Below, in pieces: positions 23,802-33,201 of a DNA stretch of 39,337 nt. The notes beneath the pieces are model-generated. The model saw only the letters and a program-made list of their open reading frames with translations, ran no database searches and was not told the DNA's origin. The translations under genes and the position numbers were made by a program. Source of the stretch: Bacteroidales bacterium (GTDB lineage: Bacteria > Bacteroidota > Bacteroidia > Bacteroidales > Paludibacteraceae); assembly GCA_012518275.1 (NCBI GenBank), contig JAAYSS010000083.1, positions 1-39,337 of the forward strand, written 5' to 3'. Position 1 is the stretch's first letter, and each line of letters begins with the position of its first letter.

Positions 23802-25049
23802 ATGTACATCAAAAGAACCGTGGAAGAAACAATTTTAAAAGTCAGCCAATCTTTTCCCAGTGTTGTTGTGTATGGATCTAGGCAAGTTGGAAAATCAACT
23901 ACTATCGAAATGATGTTTGCCGACAAATATAAAAAAGTAACGCTTGATGACAGAGATGACAGGTTACTCGCCGAGAGCAATCCAAGGCTATTTCTTGAAA
24001 GCAACGGCTGGCCCTTAATAATTGATGAAATCCAAAAAGCTCCAAGTCTTTTGGATGAAATTAAGATTAACATTGATGAACAGAGAATGGTTTGGCTGAA
24101 AGAAGGCAAAGGACGCGAGCTGATGTATATTCTGACTGGTTCGAGCAGGTTTGAGTTACAAGAAGGTATTGCTGAATCATTGGCAGGACGATGCGGAATC
24201 ATAGATATGGCATCTTTTTCTCAGTCAGAAAAATATGGTTATGACAATCTCTATTTTGAACCGAAAATTGAAACCTTACAGCTTCGTGAAAAGCAGGGAA
24301 GAAACTATAGGACCAAGGCGGAAATATTCCAGGATATTTTTATGGGTGGAATGCCGGATGTTTGTACCGGTATTTCTGAAAGAGATGTTTATTTCAAGTC
24401 ATATATCAATACTTATATAGAGCGTGATGTTATGAGTCTCATTGCAGCATCAAGTGAGCTTCAATTCCGAAACTTCATTTCTATTCTCGCACTGAGGACG
24501 GCGCAAGAACTCCATTATGATGAAATAGCCAGAAATTCCGGGATAGATGTTCGTACAGTTAAGCGTTGGATTTCGATTCTTCAAACATCCGGAATAATTT
24601 ATCTCTTGCAACCATATATGGCGAATATTTCAAAAAGAATAATAAAAGCACCCAAGCTCTATTTTATGGATACAGGGCTTTGTGCCTACCTTTGCAAATG
24701 GCCTAACTCGGAAATGTTGGAAAACTGTGCCATGAACGGAGCATTTTTTGAGACATTTGTTGTAAGCGAAATCATCAAGAATTTCTACGCTTACAACCAA
24801 AATCCACAGAACAAACTTTATTATTATAGGGATATCGATAAAAAAGAAATCGATTTACTGTACATCGAAGGCAAGAGCCTTTATCCAATAGAAATTAAAA
24901 AGAGCATTGCACCAACAAAGCCTACAAAAAATTTCGATGTGCTTGCAAAATATAAGCTTAATATTGAGCCGGGGCTCATAATAGATAATTGTAACAAAAT
25001 AAGACCGATCAATGAAAAAGCTTATACATTTCCTGTATATTTATTATAA
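23802..25049 (+). CDS. AAA-family ATPase with DUF4143 / PD-(D/E)XK-like C-terminus
   Basis: The 415-residue protein has Walker A GSRQVGKST (about 25-33), Walker B WPLIIDEIQKAP and sensor YILTGSSRF. It then has a DUF4143 domain with a winged-helix segment (LHYDEIARNSGIDVRTVKRWISILQTSGIIYLLQPY). The C-terminus contains YYRDIDKKEIDLLYIEGKSLYPIEIKKS, matching a PD-(D/E)XK nuclease-like core (D, E-x-K). Such proteins are widespread single-gene ATPases of unclear role. It stands alone, with a strong ribosome site, between two related palindromic 34-bp repeats, suggesting a mobile or inserted unit. Confidence 0.9.
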   Translation: MYIKRTVEETILKVSQSFPSVVVYGSRQVGKSTTIEMMFADKYKKVTLDDRDDRLLAESNPRLFLESNGWPLIIDEIQKAPSLLDEIKINIDEQRMVWLKEGKGRELMYILTGSSRFELQEGIAESLAGRCGIIDMASFSQSEKYGYDNLYFEPKIETLQLREKQGRNYRTKAEIFQDIFMGGMPDVCTGISERDVYFKSYINTYIERDVMSLIAASSELQFRNFISILALRTAQELHYDEIARNSGIDVRTVKRWISILQTSGIIYLLQPYMANISKRIIKAPKLYFMDTGLCAYLCKWPNSEMLENCAMNGAFFETFVVSEIIKNFYAYNQNPQNKLYYYRDIDKKEIDLLYIEGKSLYPIEIKKSIAPTKPTKNFDVLAKYKLNIEPGLIIDNCNKIRPINEKAYTFPVYLL

Positions 25050-25069
25050 CTGTTTGTATCATACACTTT

Positions 25070-25103
25070 CGATCAAAATAGCATCATGACGTTGTTTTAA
25101 TCG
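25070..25103. repeat. 34-bp palindromic repeat, copy 2 (after the AAA ATPase)
   Basis: It has the same length and orientation as the copy at 23724; all seven differences are transitions. The flanks extend the dyad to ACACTTTCGAT (25063-25073) and ATCGAAAGTGT (25100-25110), so it could also act as a terminator. Confidence 0.8.
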
Positions 25104-25316
25104 AAAGTGTTTTGTCTCTCAAGTTTAGTACAAGCAGAGAAAGTAAAAAGAATCATTACCTCGCTTAAGGTCGTAGCCGTTTTTCCGATAGCTGTGTCCA
25201 AGTTGTCCTTTTAAAATGCTGATACTGTTTAGGAAAAAGACTTTCAGCAGAATAAATATTTATTAATCCTAAAATGCCCGGGGTCTGCCTTTTAAAGTAA
25301 CGGCACATATTACCTC

Positions 25317-25751
25317 TTATCTCCCGAAGAATCTTTTATGATGTTCCTCCGTTATCCGGTAAGGATCAACCAGCTCATGAATTTCTGCGTTCAGCAGTTG
25401 GAGCAGCTCTTGGTCATGGGTTGCCAGGAGTACGAGATGATCCCGGGCATATTCTGTTAATATTTCTGCCATGGTTACCATGTGTTTTAAATCAAGTCCT
25501 GATGTAGGTTCGTCCAAAATGAGGATTGGTCGATTCATTAAGAGAGCGGTAGCAAAGGCCAAACGTTGTTTTTGTCCGCCTGAAAGAGAAAAAGGATGTG
25601 CATCCAGATAACTATCGAGTGCAAGCTTTTTTGCTAAAGAAATGATCTGTTCTTCTTTTTCTTGTATTTGCAGGTCGCTTTCTTCCAAAGAAAGTAAAAG
25701 TTCATTGTACACGGAATCTGTTAAAAGTTGATGATTTACGTCTTGGAAGAC
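25317..25751 (-). pseudogene. ECF ATPase fragment (C-terminal half of a CbiO-like domain)
   Basis: From the Q-loop (VFQDVNHQLLTDSVYNELLLS) the fragment continues through LSGGQKQR, LILDEPTSGLD and LATHDQE to a normal C-terminus, about 144 residues. Walker A and everything upstream are missing. The frame joins directly to the truncated MptD-type gene at about 25752, so one deletion removed the S component end, the whole T component and the ATPase N-terminus. It cannot hydrolyse ATP alone. It is a dead paralogue of the operon at 5759-8503. Confidence 0.83.
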
Positions 25752-26146
25752 AACGCTGCATAGCCTAAAAGGGAGTGTTTAAAGCTACGGTAATTTCCCG
25801 TTCGGCAGAGAATATCAGCAATTAGACCTAGTATGAAAGCCGCTAGAAGTGAATAAATTCCGTGTCCTGTGATTGCCAGAAAAGCACCTTGTAAAGTACC
25901 GACAGCAGTGATCATGCCAAAATATCTGACCTTGCTTAAAAAAAGGAAAAATACAGGACCACAGACGATTGCAATTACAAATGGAGCAGCCGGATATAAA
26001 ACAGGAACAAACCCGATACTGCCAACTAAGCCGCTAAGGAAAAATAATAATGCTGCATGAAGACCGATTTGGATCGCGTCCCGTGCGGTAAATTGTTTAT
26101 TTTCTGCTATTATTGCTTGTTTTTCTTCTTTATTTGTTTTCGGCAT
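25736..26146 (-). pseudogene. Truncated MptD-type ECF S component
   Basis: The ~136-residue product begins in the MptD/Trep_Strep style (FTARDAIQIGLHAALLFFLSGLVGSIGFVPVLYPAAPFVIAIVCGPVFFLFLSKV) and keeps about four helices, then loses homology after RSFKHSLLGYAALS. The usual family length is about 190. The break coincides with the start of the ATPase fragment, showing a deletion fusion. An operator dyad lies upstream at 26293. Confidence 0.82.
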
Positions 26147-26491
26147 GTTTTTCTCCTTTTCAAAAAATTACTCTTGATTTCTCAAATTTCCAATGAGTTT
26201 AAGTTTTAAATACAGTATTAATCAATACAGATATCTTGAAAAATTTATATACACTTGCCCCTTGACCGAACGATTGCAAGGAGTACAATGGAGTTAGTCT
26301 AAGCTAACGATAAGTATTGTAGCAGAATAAATTTTTTACAGCAATTATTTCTCAACTAGTCTTGCAAAAAAGAAGAAATTGGTGTAACGTAAGGCTTGCC
26401 TAACATTAGTTAACCATAGCTAACTTTTAGTATGTTTGCATATTGGACTTATCCTATGTTTTAAAAAGGATAGAGAGGAGAAAGACGCAGG
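26147..26491. promoter_or_regulatory. Divergent control region with two operator dyads (sites 6 and 7)
   Basis: This 345-bp gene-free region separates the dead ECF operon (minus) from the MacB/FtsX-type genes (plus). It contains GTTAGTCTAAGCTAAC (26293-26308) and GTTAACCATAGCTAAC (26409-26424). Site 7 again yields TAACTT (26421-26426) as a likely -10, with TTGCCT (26396-26401) at a long 19-bp spacing. Both neighbours thus appear to belong to the same regulon. Confidence 0.7.
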
Positions 26492-27190
26492 ATGTTACTT
26501 GAAGTAAAGAATATTTATAAATCATTTCATATCGGAACTCATACCGTCGATGTCTTAAAAAATGTTTCTTTTCAAGTAGAGCGAGGGAAAATTTGTACTA
26601 TGCTGGGACCATCAGGTTCGGGCAAATCTACCTTGCTGAATATTATTGGCGGAATTGAGATACCCGACAAAGGTTCTTTTTATTTTAATGAAATTGAAAT
26701 CAGCGGACATAACGAAAAAACCTTAGGACGCTATCGTCGCAAACGACTGGGCTATGTCTTCCAATCATATAATCTTATTCCCAATCTGACCTTAAAAGAG
26801 AATATCGAAAGCGGAGCTTATCTAAGTGATGAACCATTGGATATCAATGACTTACTTTATACTCTGGGTCTTTGGGACAGACAGGACCAGCTGCCTTCTC
26901 AATTATCCGGAGGTGAGCAGCAACGTACTGCAATTGGTCGTGCCGTAATAAAAAATCCCGATCTGCTTCTTTGTGATGAACCCACCGGGGCCTTGGACTA
27001 TAAGACATCCAGAGAAATTTTGGCACTTCTGGAAAAAGTTAATCAAAAATACGAATGTACCATGATGATTGTGACTCACAATGAGGCCATTCAGAGGATG
27101 GCGGACCAAATTATCCGCCTGCATGATGGTGCAATACGTAGTAATGAAAATAATACGAACAAACAAAAAGCAGCTGAGATTGCTTGGTAA
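26492..27190 (+). CDS. ABC transporter ATP-binding protein (MacB/LolD-like)
   Basis: The 232-residue ATPase has Walker A GPSGSGKST (39-47), Q-loop VFQSYNLIP, signature LSGGEQQR, Walker B LLLCDEPTGALD and switch VTHNE, the pattern of mechanotransmission-type ABC ATPases. It is followed by an FtsX-like permease, its usual partner. An operator dyad and promoter lie just upstream, so it is likely in the same regulon as the ECF operon. Confidence 0.92.
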   Translation: MLLEVKNIYKSFHIGTHTVDVLKNVSFQVERGKICTMLGPSGSGKSTLLNIIGGIEIPDKGSFYFNEIEISGHNEKTLGRYRRKRLGYVFQSYNLIPNLTLKENIESGAYLSDEPLDINDLLYTLGLWDRQDQLPSQLSGGEQQRTAIGRAVIKNPDLLLCDEPTGALDYKTSREILALLEKVNQKYECTMMIVTHNEAIQRMADQIIRLHDGAIRSNENNTNKQKAAEIAW

Positions 27191-27253
27191 CGACCAAACA
27201 GTCGAGAACAGTTTTTCTTTTGCTGATAAGTAGAAACGGAGCAAAAAGTATTT

Positions 27254-29494
27254 ATGAAAAATCCTTTAAATAAACGCATACCCAGGATGTTGACCGGTAA
27301 CGCCGGTAAAATGGTTGCCGTTTTGTTGTTCCTTGTTCTTTCGATTAGCTTGGCGTCCGGTTTTTTAGTTGCTGAACATTCTTTGAGGATCGGTTATGAC
27401 AATACTTTTGAGGAATATAATATTGAAGATGGACATTTTGAATTGCTTAAAGAAATGTCTGATCCGCTCGCTGAAGCGTTAAAAAAAGAAAAACTTTCGA
27501 TCTTTACCTTGTTTAATAAAGATTTGGAGATAAAAGAAAACCGTGTTCTTCGCATTTACCCTGTTCGAGAAGAAATTAATCGGATTGCTTTATTGGAAGG
27601 AGCTATGCCCGAAACTGATGAAGAAATTGTTCTGGAGCGTTTGTTTGCAGGCAATAACGGATACGAGGTCGGTTCTAATGTTAAACTTGGCGCAAAAGCT
27701 TTTTTGGTTTCCGGCATTGTAGCCTTCTCGGATTACAGTTCTTTGTTTAAAAATAATGCGGACGGTTTGTTTGACAACATACGTTTTGGCATAGCAGGAG
27801 TAAACCAAAACGCTTTTGATGTATTAGAATACAACGATCTGCACTACACGTATGCTTGGAAAAATCATGATCCGGATTTGACGCCTGAAGAAAAGAATGA
27901 TTTTGCTGATGAGATTCTTGATATTGCAAAAGAACATGATTTGATCAAAGACTTTGTCCGTCGGTCAGATAATCAGGCAATTTGCTTCGCAGGTGAAGAT
28001 TTTGGCAATGATCGGGTTTTTATGATGGTTTTCTTTTACATCACAATTGTCATTATTGCTTTCTTATACGTTGTTGTGATGCGAAGTACCATTGAACTGG
28101 AAGCGAAATCCGTCGGAAGCTTACGTGCTTTAGGTTATACTAACGGTGAGTTGATCCGCCATTATTCGCTCTTGCCTTTACTGGTGACTCTTATGGGTGC
28201 ACTTATCGGTAATGTGCTTGGATATACTCTTATGAAAGATGCTTTCATCTATATCTATACTAAAAGTTATTCGCTGATTCCAGCTCCGGTCTTATGGAAT
28301 GCAGAAGCTTTCGTCTTGACTACGCTTGTTCCCGTTCTTATTATCTTACTGATTATCTACGGATTTTTACCGGCTTTGCTATCCTTGCCTATACAAAAGT
28401 TTTTACGCAATGATTTGAGCAGACGCAAACAGAAGTATGCTATTCATTTAGGCAAATTATCCTTTTTTACCCGTTTCCGGTTGAGAATTATTTTTCAAAA
28501 TTCATCGGCATATCTGGTTTTGCTCGTAGGTATTCTTCTGGGTTCTCTGCTGATGAGTGCCGGTCTGATGTTACCGCCTTTACTTGAGAATCATCAGCAA
28601 GAGGTTTTAGATAATCAAATCTGTGCCTATCAATATATTTTACGTATGCCGGTGGAAACAGCAGATGAACAAGCAGAGAAATTTGCGATTCAAAGTTTGG
28701 AATTAGGTGAAGGAACAGTTCAGGTGTTAGGCATAGAAGATGGTTCTAAGTTTTTACCTGTGGCCAGCCAAGGATTACAGACCGGAGAGGCAATCTTTTC
28801 CAACGGTTTAACTAGTAAATACGAGATTGAAAAGGGGGATCAGCTGGAACTTAGTAAAAAATATACGGATGATACTTACAGTTTTGAATTGGGCGATACG
28901 GTTTATTATCCTGCCGGCTTTACCATATTTATTTCTTTAGATAATTTTCGGACGATTTTTGATTGTGATGACACATATTTTACCGGCTATTTCACCGACC
29001 ATAAACTCGATGACCTGGAAGATATTTTCGTTGCATCAATCCGTACAGAAGGAGATTTGACTTTTGCTTTAGATCAACTCATGGACTCGATGGGACAAGT
29101 TTTCAAGGTGATGGCTGTTTTTTCCGTGATCTTGTTTTTTGTACTAATCTACGTACTTTCAAAACAGGTTGTAGAATGCAATCAACAGTCGATCGCCATG
29201 CTCAAAATATTAGGTTACGAAAACAGCGAAATCAATAACCTGTATCATGTGACGACCGGACTGACGGTAATCTTTTCTTTCTTGCTTAGCATCCCCGCTT
29301 GTAAATTTATATTGAAGATCATTTTTAAACAAATAATGACCAAATATATCGGTTGGTTTGATTTTTATGTGGCACCTTGGGTTTATCCCGTAGTGGTAGT
29401 TAGTGGTTTAGTCAGTTACTTGATTATTTATGTCATGCAAAGCAAACGAACAAAAGGTATATCTACGGCAGAATTTTTAAAAGAGATGGAGTAA
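27254..29494 (+). CDS. FtsX-like ABC permease
   Basis: The 746-residue membrane protein has an N-terminal helix, a large extracellular region, three helices (residues ~255-385: MMVFFYITIVIIAFLYVVVM..., SLLPLLVTLMGALIGNVLGY, LTTLVPVLIILLIIYGFLP), then a second half with the same layout ending in three helices. Two FtsX domains are thus present. With the MacB-like ATPase it forms an extracytoplasmic-force or lipoprotein/peptide transporter; the substrate is unknown. A 63-base gap separates it from the ATPase. Confidence 0.9.
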   Translation: MKNPLNKRIPRMLTGNAGKMVAVLLFLVLSISLASGFLVAEHSLRIGYDNTFEEYNIEDGHFELLKEMSDPLAEALKKEKLSIFTLFNKDLEIKENRVLRIYPVREEINRIALLEGAMPETDEEIVLERLFAGNNGYEVGSNVKLGAKAFLVSGIVAFSDYSSLFKNNADGLFDNIRFGIAGVNQNAFDVLEYNDLHYTYAWKNHDPDLTPEEKNDFADEILDIAKEHDLIKDFVRRSDNQAICFAGEDFGNDRVFMMVFFYITIVIIAFLYVVVMRSTIELEAKSVGSLRALGYTNGELIRHYSLLPLLVTLMGALIGNVLGYTLMKDAFIYIYTKSYSLIPAPVLWNAEAFVLTTLVPVLIILLIIYGFLPALLSLPIQKFLRNDLSRRKQKYAIHLGKLSFFTRFRLRIIFQNSSAYLVLLVGILLGSLLMSAGLMLPPLLENHQQEVLDNQICAYQYILRMPVETADEQAEKFAIQSLELGEGTVQVLGIEDGSKFLPVASQGLQTGEAIFSNGLTSKYEIEKGDQLELSKKYTDDTYSFELGDTVYYPAGFTIFISLDNFRTIFDCDDTYFTGYFTDHKLDDLEDIFVASIRTEGDLTFALDQLMDSMGQVFKVMAVFSVILFFVLIYVLSKQVVECNQQSIAMLKILGYENSEINNLYHVTTGLTVIFSFLLSIPACKFILKIIFKQIMTKYIGWFDFYVAPWVYPVVVVSGLVSYLIIYVMQSKRTKGISTAEFLKEME

Positions 29495-29497
29495 AGA

Positions 29498-31351
29498 ATG
29501 AAAACAAAGACTTCAACAGCTATACAAAAAGGACGAAATCAAGAGCAACAAGAGCAAAAACAAAAACTAGAGCAAAAAGATCAAAGACAAGAACAAAATC
29601 GAACAGCAAAAGAAACTTGGAATATTTTACTGGACTATGCAGGGCGCTGGCGCCCGCTCATTTGGGTTTCCATAATTGCAGCGGCCTTAAGTACAGTGGC
29701 AGGTATTATTCCCTACACCTATATCCATCAAATTATCAACAATATCTTGCAAGAAGCTCCTGATATAAATCGTATTATCAGTCTGGCTTGGCTTGTTGTT
29801 ATCTTCTTTGTCATAAGTGTTTTGCTATATTTTATATCTTTGACCTTGTCTCATCTGGTGGCTTTTCGTATTGAAAGCGGTATCCGCAGTAAGTCGATGC
29901 AGCGTTTTATGGAGATGCCCCTGGGCTTTTTCAAAGAGCAAGCGTCAGGGAAATTGAGAAAAACGATTGATGATAATGCCGGTTTGACCCATAACATGGT
30001 TGCCCATAACACTCCTGACCTGGCGGCTGTAGCAATTTTTCCGGCCGTGATGCTGATAATATTCTTTTCTTATGATTGGCGGATGGGGCTAACTTCCCTG
30101 TTTACAATCATTGCAGCGGTACTCTTGATTTTTCCTATGTACTCGGGCAAAAATCGCGACTGTGTTCACAATTATATGACTGCCCAAGAGCAGATGAATG
30201 CGTCTGCCGTAGAATATGTCAGGGGAATTCCTGTAGTTAAAGTTTTTCAACAAACAATTCATTCATTTAGAGCGTTTCGAGAAGCCATAAAAAACTATTC
30301 GAGTTTTTCTTTAGAATATACTTACATGGCCAGAAAATGGATGCTTTTAGGCAACACCATGGTTCGGGGCACAGTTTATTTATTGATTCCCCTTGCTATT
30401 ATCATGATCAATCGAGGCTCGAATCTGATTGAGATTATTTGTAATTTGGTTTTTTATGTATTGTTTACCGGCTATAGTGCCACGCAAGTCATCAAAATAA
30501 TGTCCATTGGTCAAGGAACTATGCAAGCAACAGAAGTAGTGAACAGGATAGAAAGTCTCTTTGTTCATGAACCGATGTCCTACGGTAACTTGGGAGAATC
30601 AGCAGAGCATACAGTGCGTTATGAAAATGTTTCTTTTCATTATCCCAATACGGAACGGGACGTTGTTTCCCAAGTATCTTTTGACATTCCCCAAGGCAAA
30701 TTTGTAGCTCTGGTAGGAGAATCCGGCGGTGGAAAAAGTAGCTTGGCTTCCTTATTGACACGTTTTTATGATCCGCAAAAAGGTTTGATCAGTATTGGCG
30801 GAATTCCGGTACAAGAGTTTAGCAGAGAAGCCTTGATGAATCAGATTTCTTTTGTTTTTCAAAATCAATCTCTTTTTAAAGAATCGGTCTTTGAAAATAT
30901 CAGAAAACCCAGACCGCACGCTACGGAACAAGCAGTGTTGAAGGCTTGTTATCAAGCACAATGTCTGGACGTAGTTGAAAAATTGCCGAAAGGACTGCAC
31001 ACAGTTGTAGGAGGTAAAGGAGTCTTTCTGTCCGGTGGAGAAGAGCAGCGACTTTTGCTTGCCAGAGCCTTTCTCAAAAATGCACCGATCTTGGTTTTGG
31101 ATGAGGCAACCGCCTTTGCCGATCCGGAAAACGAACGACTGATTCAAGCCGCTTTTCGCAGATTAATGGCTGATAAAACAACGTTGATGATTGCTCACCG
31201 TTTAAGTTCCGTCGTCGATGCAGATCGTATTATGGTCATGGAAGCAGGAAAAATTGTTGAAGCAGGTACACATCAAGCTTTACTTGAGCAAGGCGGTGTC
31301 TACGCAGGTATGTGGGAAGACTTCAATACTGCGGCAACATGGCGTGTCTGA
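29498..31351 (+). CDS. ABC transporter ATP-binding/permease protein, IrtA/YbtP-like (second pair)
   Basis: The 617-residue half-transporter has a Gln/Glu/Lys-rich N-terminal tail (about residues 10-35), a six-helix membrane domain and an ATPase: Walker A GESGGGKSS (407-415), LSGGEEQR and LVLDEATAFADPENE. The last sequence is, from memory, typical of the IrtA/YbtP siderophore importers and is shared with the gene at 9339. It starts 3 bases after the FtsX gene, so the operon is continuous. Its partner follows at 31395. Confidence 0.88.
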   Translation: MKTKTSTAIQKGRNQEQQEQKQKLEQKDQRQEQNRTAKETWNILLDYAGRWRPLIWVSIIAAALSTVAGIIPYTYIHQIINNILQEAPDINRIISLAWLVVIFFVISVLLYFISLTLSHLVAFRIESGIRSKSMQRFMEMPLGFFKEQASGKLRKTIDDNAGLTHNMVAHNTPDLAAVAIFPAVMLIIFFSYDWRMGLTSLFTIIAAVLLIFPMYSGKNRDCVHNYMTAQEQMNASAVEYVRGIPVVKVFQQTIHSFRAFREAIKNYSSFSLEYTYMARKWMLLGNTMVRGTVYLLIPLAIIMINRGSNLIEIICNLVFYVLFTGYSATQVIKIMSIGQGTMQATEVVNRIESLFVHEPMSYGNLGESAEHTVRYENVSFHYPNTERDVVSQVSFDIPQGKFVALVGESGGGKSSLASLLTRFYDPQKGLISIGGIPVQEFSREALMNQISFVFQNQSLFKESVFENIRKPRPHATEQAVLKACYQAQCLDVVEKLPKGLHTVVGGKGVFLSGGEEQRLLLARAFLKNAPILVLDEATAFADPENERLIQAAFRRLMADKTTLMIAHRLSSVVDADRIMVMEAGKIVEAGTHQALLEQGGVYAGMWEDFNTAATWRV

Positions 31352-31394
31352 TTTGATTCCGCGCTGGCAGAAAAAAATAAGAAGGGATAATATC

Positions 31395-33125
31395 ATGATT
31401 AATTATTTACAAAAACATCTTGCAATGGGTCGTAAGTCTGCCCAAGGTTTAGCAAAAGGCTCGATATATAATGCAATTTATTTCATTACGCTTATGGTGC
31501 CGATGTCTTTGGTTTACCATTTTCTGGAAGATGTGTTACCGCAGATCGAAACAGGGCAAGAAGTTGCTTTTCGCTATACTGCATATATTATTATCACAAT
31601 TGTATCTCTGTTAGTGTCCGGATTTTTTTACTACAAACAGTATACAGCAGTTTTTGTATCCACTTACGAAGAAAGCGAGGAACGCCGGATTCGTCTGGCA
31701 GAAAAACTGCGTAAATTGCCCCTGTCTTTTTTCAGTAATAAAGATTTAAGCGATATCACAAATACTATGATGGAGGACATCAATATTCTGGAAGGATTAC
31801 AATCTCATGCTGTTCCTCAGATGGTCGGGGCTGTAATTTCCACCATTGTTACTGCGATCGGAGTTATTATTTGGGATTGGCGGATAGGGCTGGCTGTATG
31901 CTGGATAATGCCGGTTGTACTCATTGTTACTTTACTTAGTTCTCGTTTCCAAAAAAAGCATCTTCGGGTACATTTTGAAACAAAGCGTCGGGTGTCCGAT
32001 CAAACCCAAGAAAATATTGAGCATATGGCTGACATCCATGCCAACAACCGTACAGAGAGTTATCTGAAAGAATACAGAGCCCTCTTAAAAGAAGAAGAAG
32101 ACATGCATAAAGCTTCTGAAATAGCCATGTCTATTTTTGTCAACGGCGGTCAAAGTTTGTTGAAGCTGGGTTTTGCTACTACGGTAATTGTCGGTACGAT
32201 GCTGTTTGAGCAAGGTTCTTTGTCCTTGTTGAAATTTTTGATGTACCTCGTTGTAGCGGCCCGGATTTATGATCCTGTCGGTTCTGTGGTATATAACTTA
32301 TCTTATCTTTACTATGGTTCTGCCCCTTTAGAGAGAACCCGGGAACTGGAGAACAGTGATGAAATGATCGGACGAACTGACGTTCAATTTGACCGTTTTG
32401 ATATTGAATTTGATCATGTCAGCTTTGAATATTTAGAAGACACTCCCGTGTTGCATAATGTCAGCTTTACGGCTAAACAAGGTGAAATTACGGCATTAAT
32501 CGGACCTTCCGGTTGTGGAAAAAGTACGGCTGCCAAACTGGCGGCCAGATTTTATGATCCGACAGAAGGATCTGTCAGAATCGGCGGATATGATCTGAAA
32601 GAAATTGATCCGGAAACGATTATGACGCATTTATCCATGGTATTTCAAGATGTAATCTTGTTTGATAATACCGTGTATGAAAACATCAAGTTGGGCAGGA
32701 AAGATGCAACTGAAGAAGAAGTCATGGAGGCGGCCCGTTTGGCTCATTGTGATGAATTTATTCGTCGCCTGCCGGATGGTTATCAGACCATGATTGGAGA
32801 AAACGGTGCACGCTTGTCCGGCGGTGAACGCCAGAGAATTTCGATTGCCCGGGCCTTGCTGAAAAACACACCGATATTACTTCTGGACGAAGCTACGGCT
32901 TCTCTGGATGTAGAAAATGAAAGTAAAATACAAGCAGGTCTCAGTGAACTAATCCGTGGTAAAACAGTCCTGATGATTGCCCATCGTATGCGCACCATAG
33001 AAGAAGCCGATCATCTTGTCGGTCTGACCGACGGCAGGGTTGTGGAATCCGGGTCTCCGGAAGATCTGATCAAGGATCCGCGCAGCCTTTATCGCAGACT
33101 CAGAACTTTGCAGTTGGGCGAGTAG
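31395..33125 (+). CDS. ABC transporter ATP-binding/permease protein, IrtB/YbtQ-like (second pair)
   Basis: The 576-residue half-transporter has a six-helix domain and an ATPase: Walker A GPSGCGKST (370-378), LSGGERQR, LLLDEATASLDVE and IAHRM. An in-frame upstream extension to 31218 overlaps the preceding gene; the ATG at 31395 has AGAAGGGA at the right distance and gives MINYLQKHLAMG, a family-typical start. It is intact, unlike its frameshifted paralogue at 11150, so it may be the functional partner type in the cell. Its last 16 bases are repeated downstream. Confidence 0.88.
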   Translation: MINYLQKHLAMGRKSAQGLAKGSIYNAIYFITLMVPMSLVYHFLEDVLPQIETGQEVAFRYTAYIIITIVSLLVSGFFYYKQYTAVFVSTYEESEERRIRLAEKLRKLPLSFFSNKDLSDITNTMMEDINILEGLQSHAVPQMVGAVISTIVTAIGVIIWDWRIGLAVCWIMPVVLIVTLLSSRFQKKHLRVHFETKRRVSDQTQENIEHMADIHANNRTESYLKEYRALLKEEEDMHKASEIAMSIFVNGGQSLLKLGFATTVIVGTMLFEQGSLSLLKFLMYLVVAARIYDPVGSVVYNLSYLYYGSAPLERTRELENSDEMIGRTDVQFDRFDIEFDHVSFEYLEDTPVLHNVSFTAKQGEITALIGPSGCGKSTAAKLAARFYDPTEGSVRIGGYDLKEIDPETIMTHLSMVFQDVILFDNTVYENIKLGRKDATEEEVMEAARLAHCDEFIRRLPDGYQTMIGENGARLSGGERQRISIARALLKNTPILLLDEATASLDVENESKIQAGLSELIRGKTVLMIAHRMRTIEEADHLVGLTDGRVVESGSPEDLIKDPRSLYRRLRTLQLGE

Positions 33126-33187
33126 ACTCAGTACGGAAGATTTAATAATCGCAACAATGCTCGGAACTATACAGTTGGGCGAGTAGA
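33111..33187 (+). repeat. Direct repeat of a gene 3' end (61-bp period)
   Basis: CAGTTGGGCGAGTAGA at 33111-33126, which includes the last codons and TAG stop of the ABC gene, recurs exactly at 33172-33187; the preceding 15 bases are partly similar too. Confidence 0.8.
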
Positions 33188-33201
33188 AAAGAGAGGATTA
33201 C

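Noticed and set aside
25104-25316. Minus-strand frames before the ECF remnant as a small gene
   Set aside because: Short frames without ribosome sites or known motifs; probably decayed sequence.
31218-31394. 59-residue N-terminal extension of the ABC protein
   Set aside because: It overlaps the preceding gene in another frame and lacks family similarity; the ATG at 31395 has a good ribosome site.
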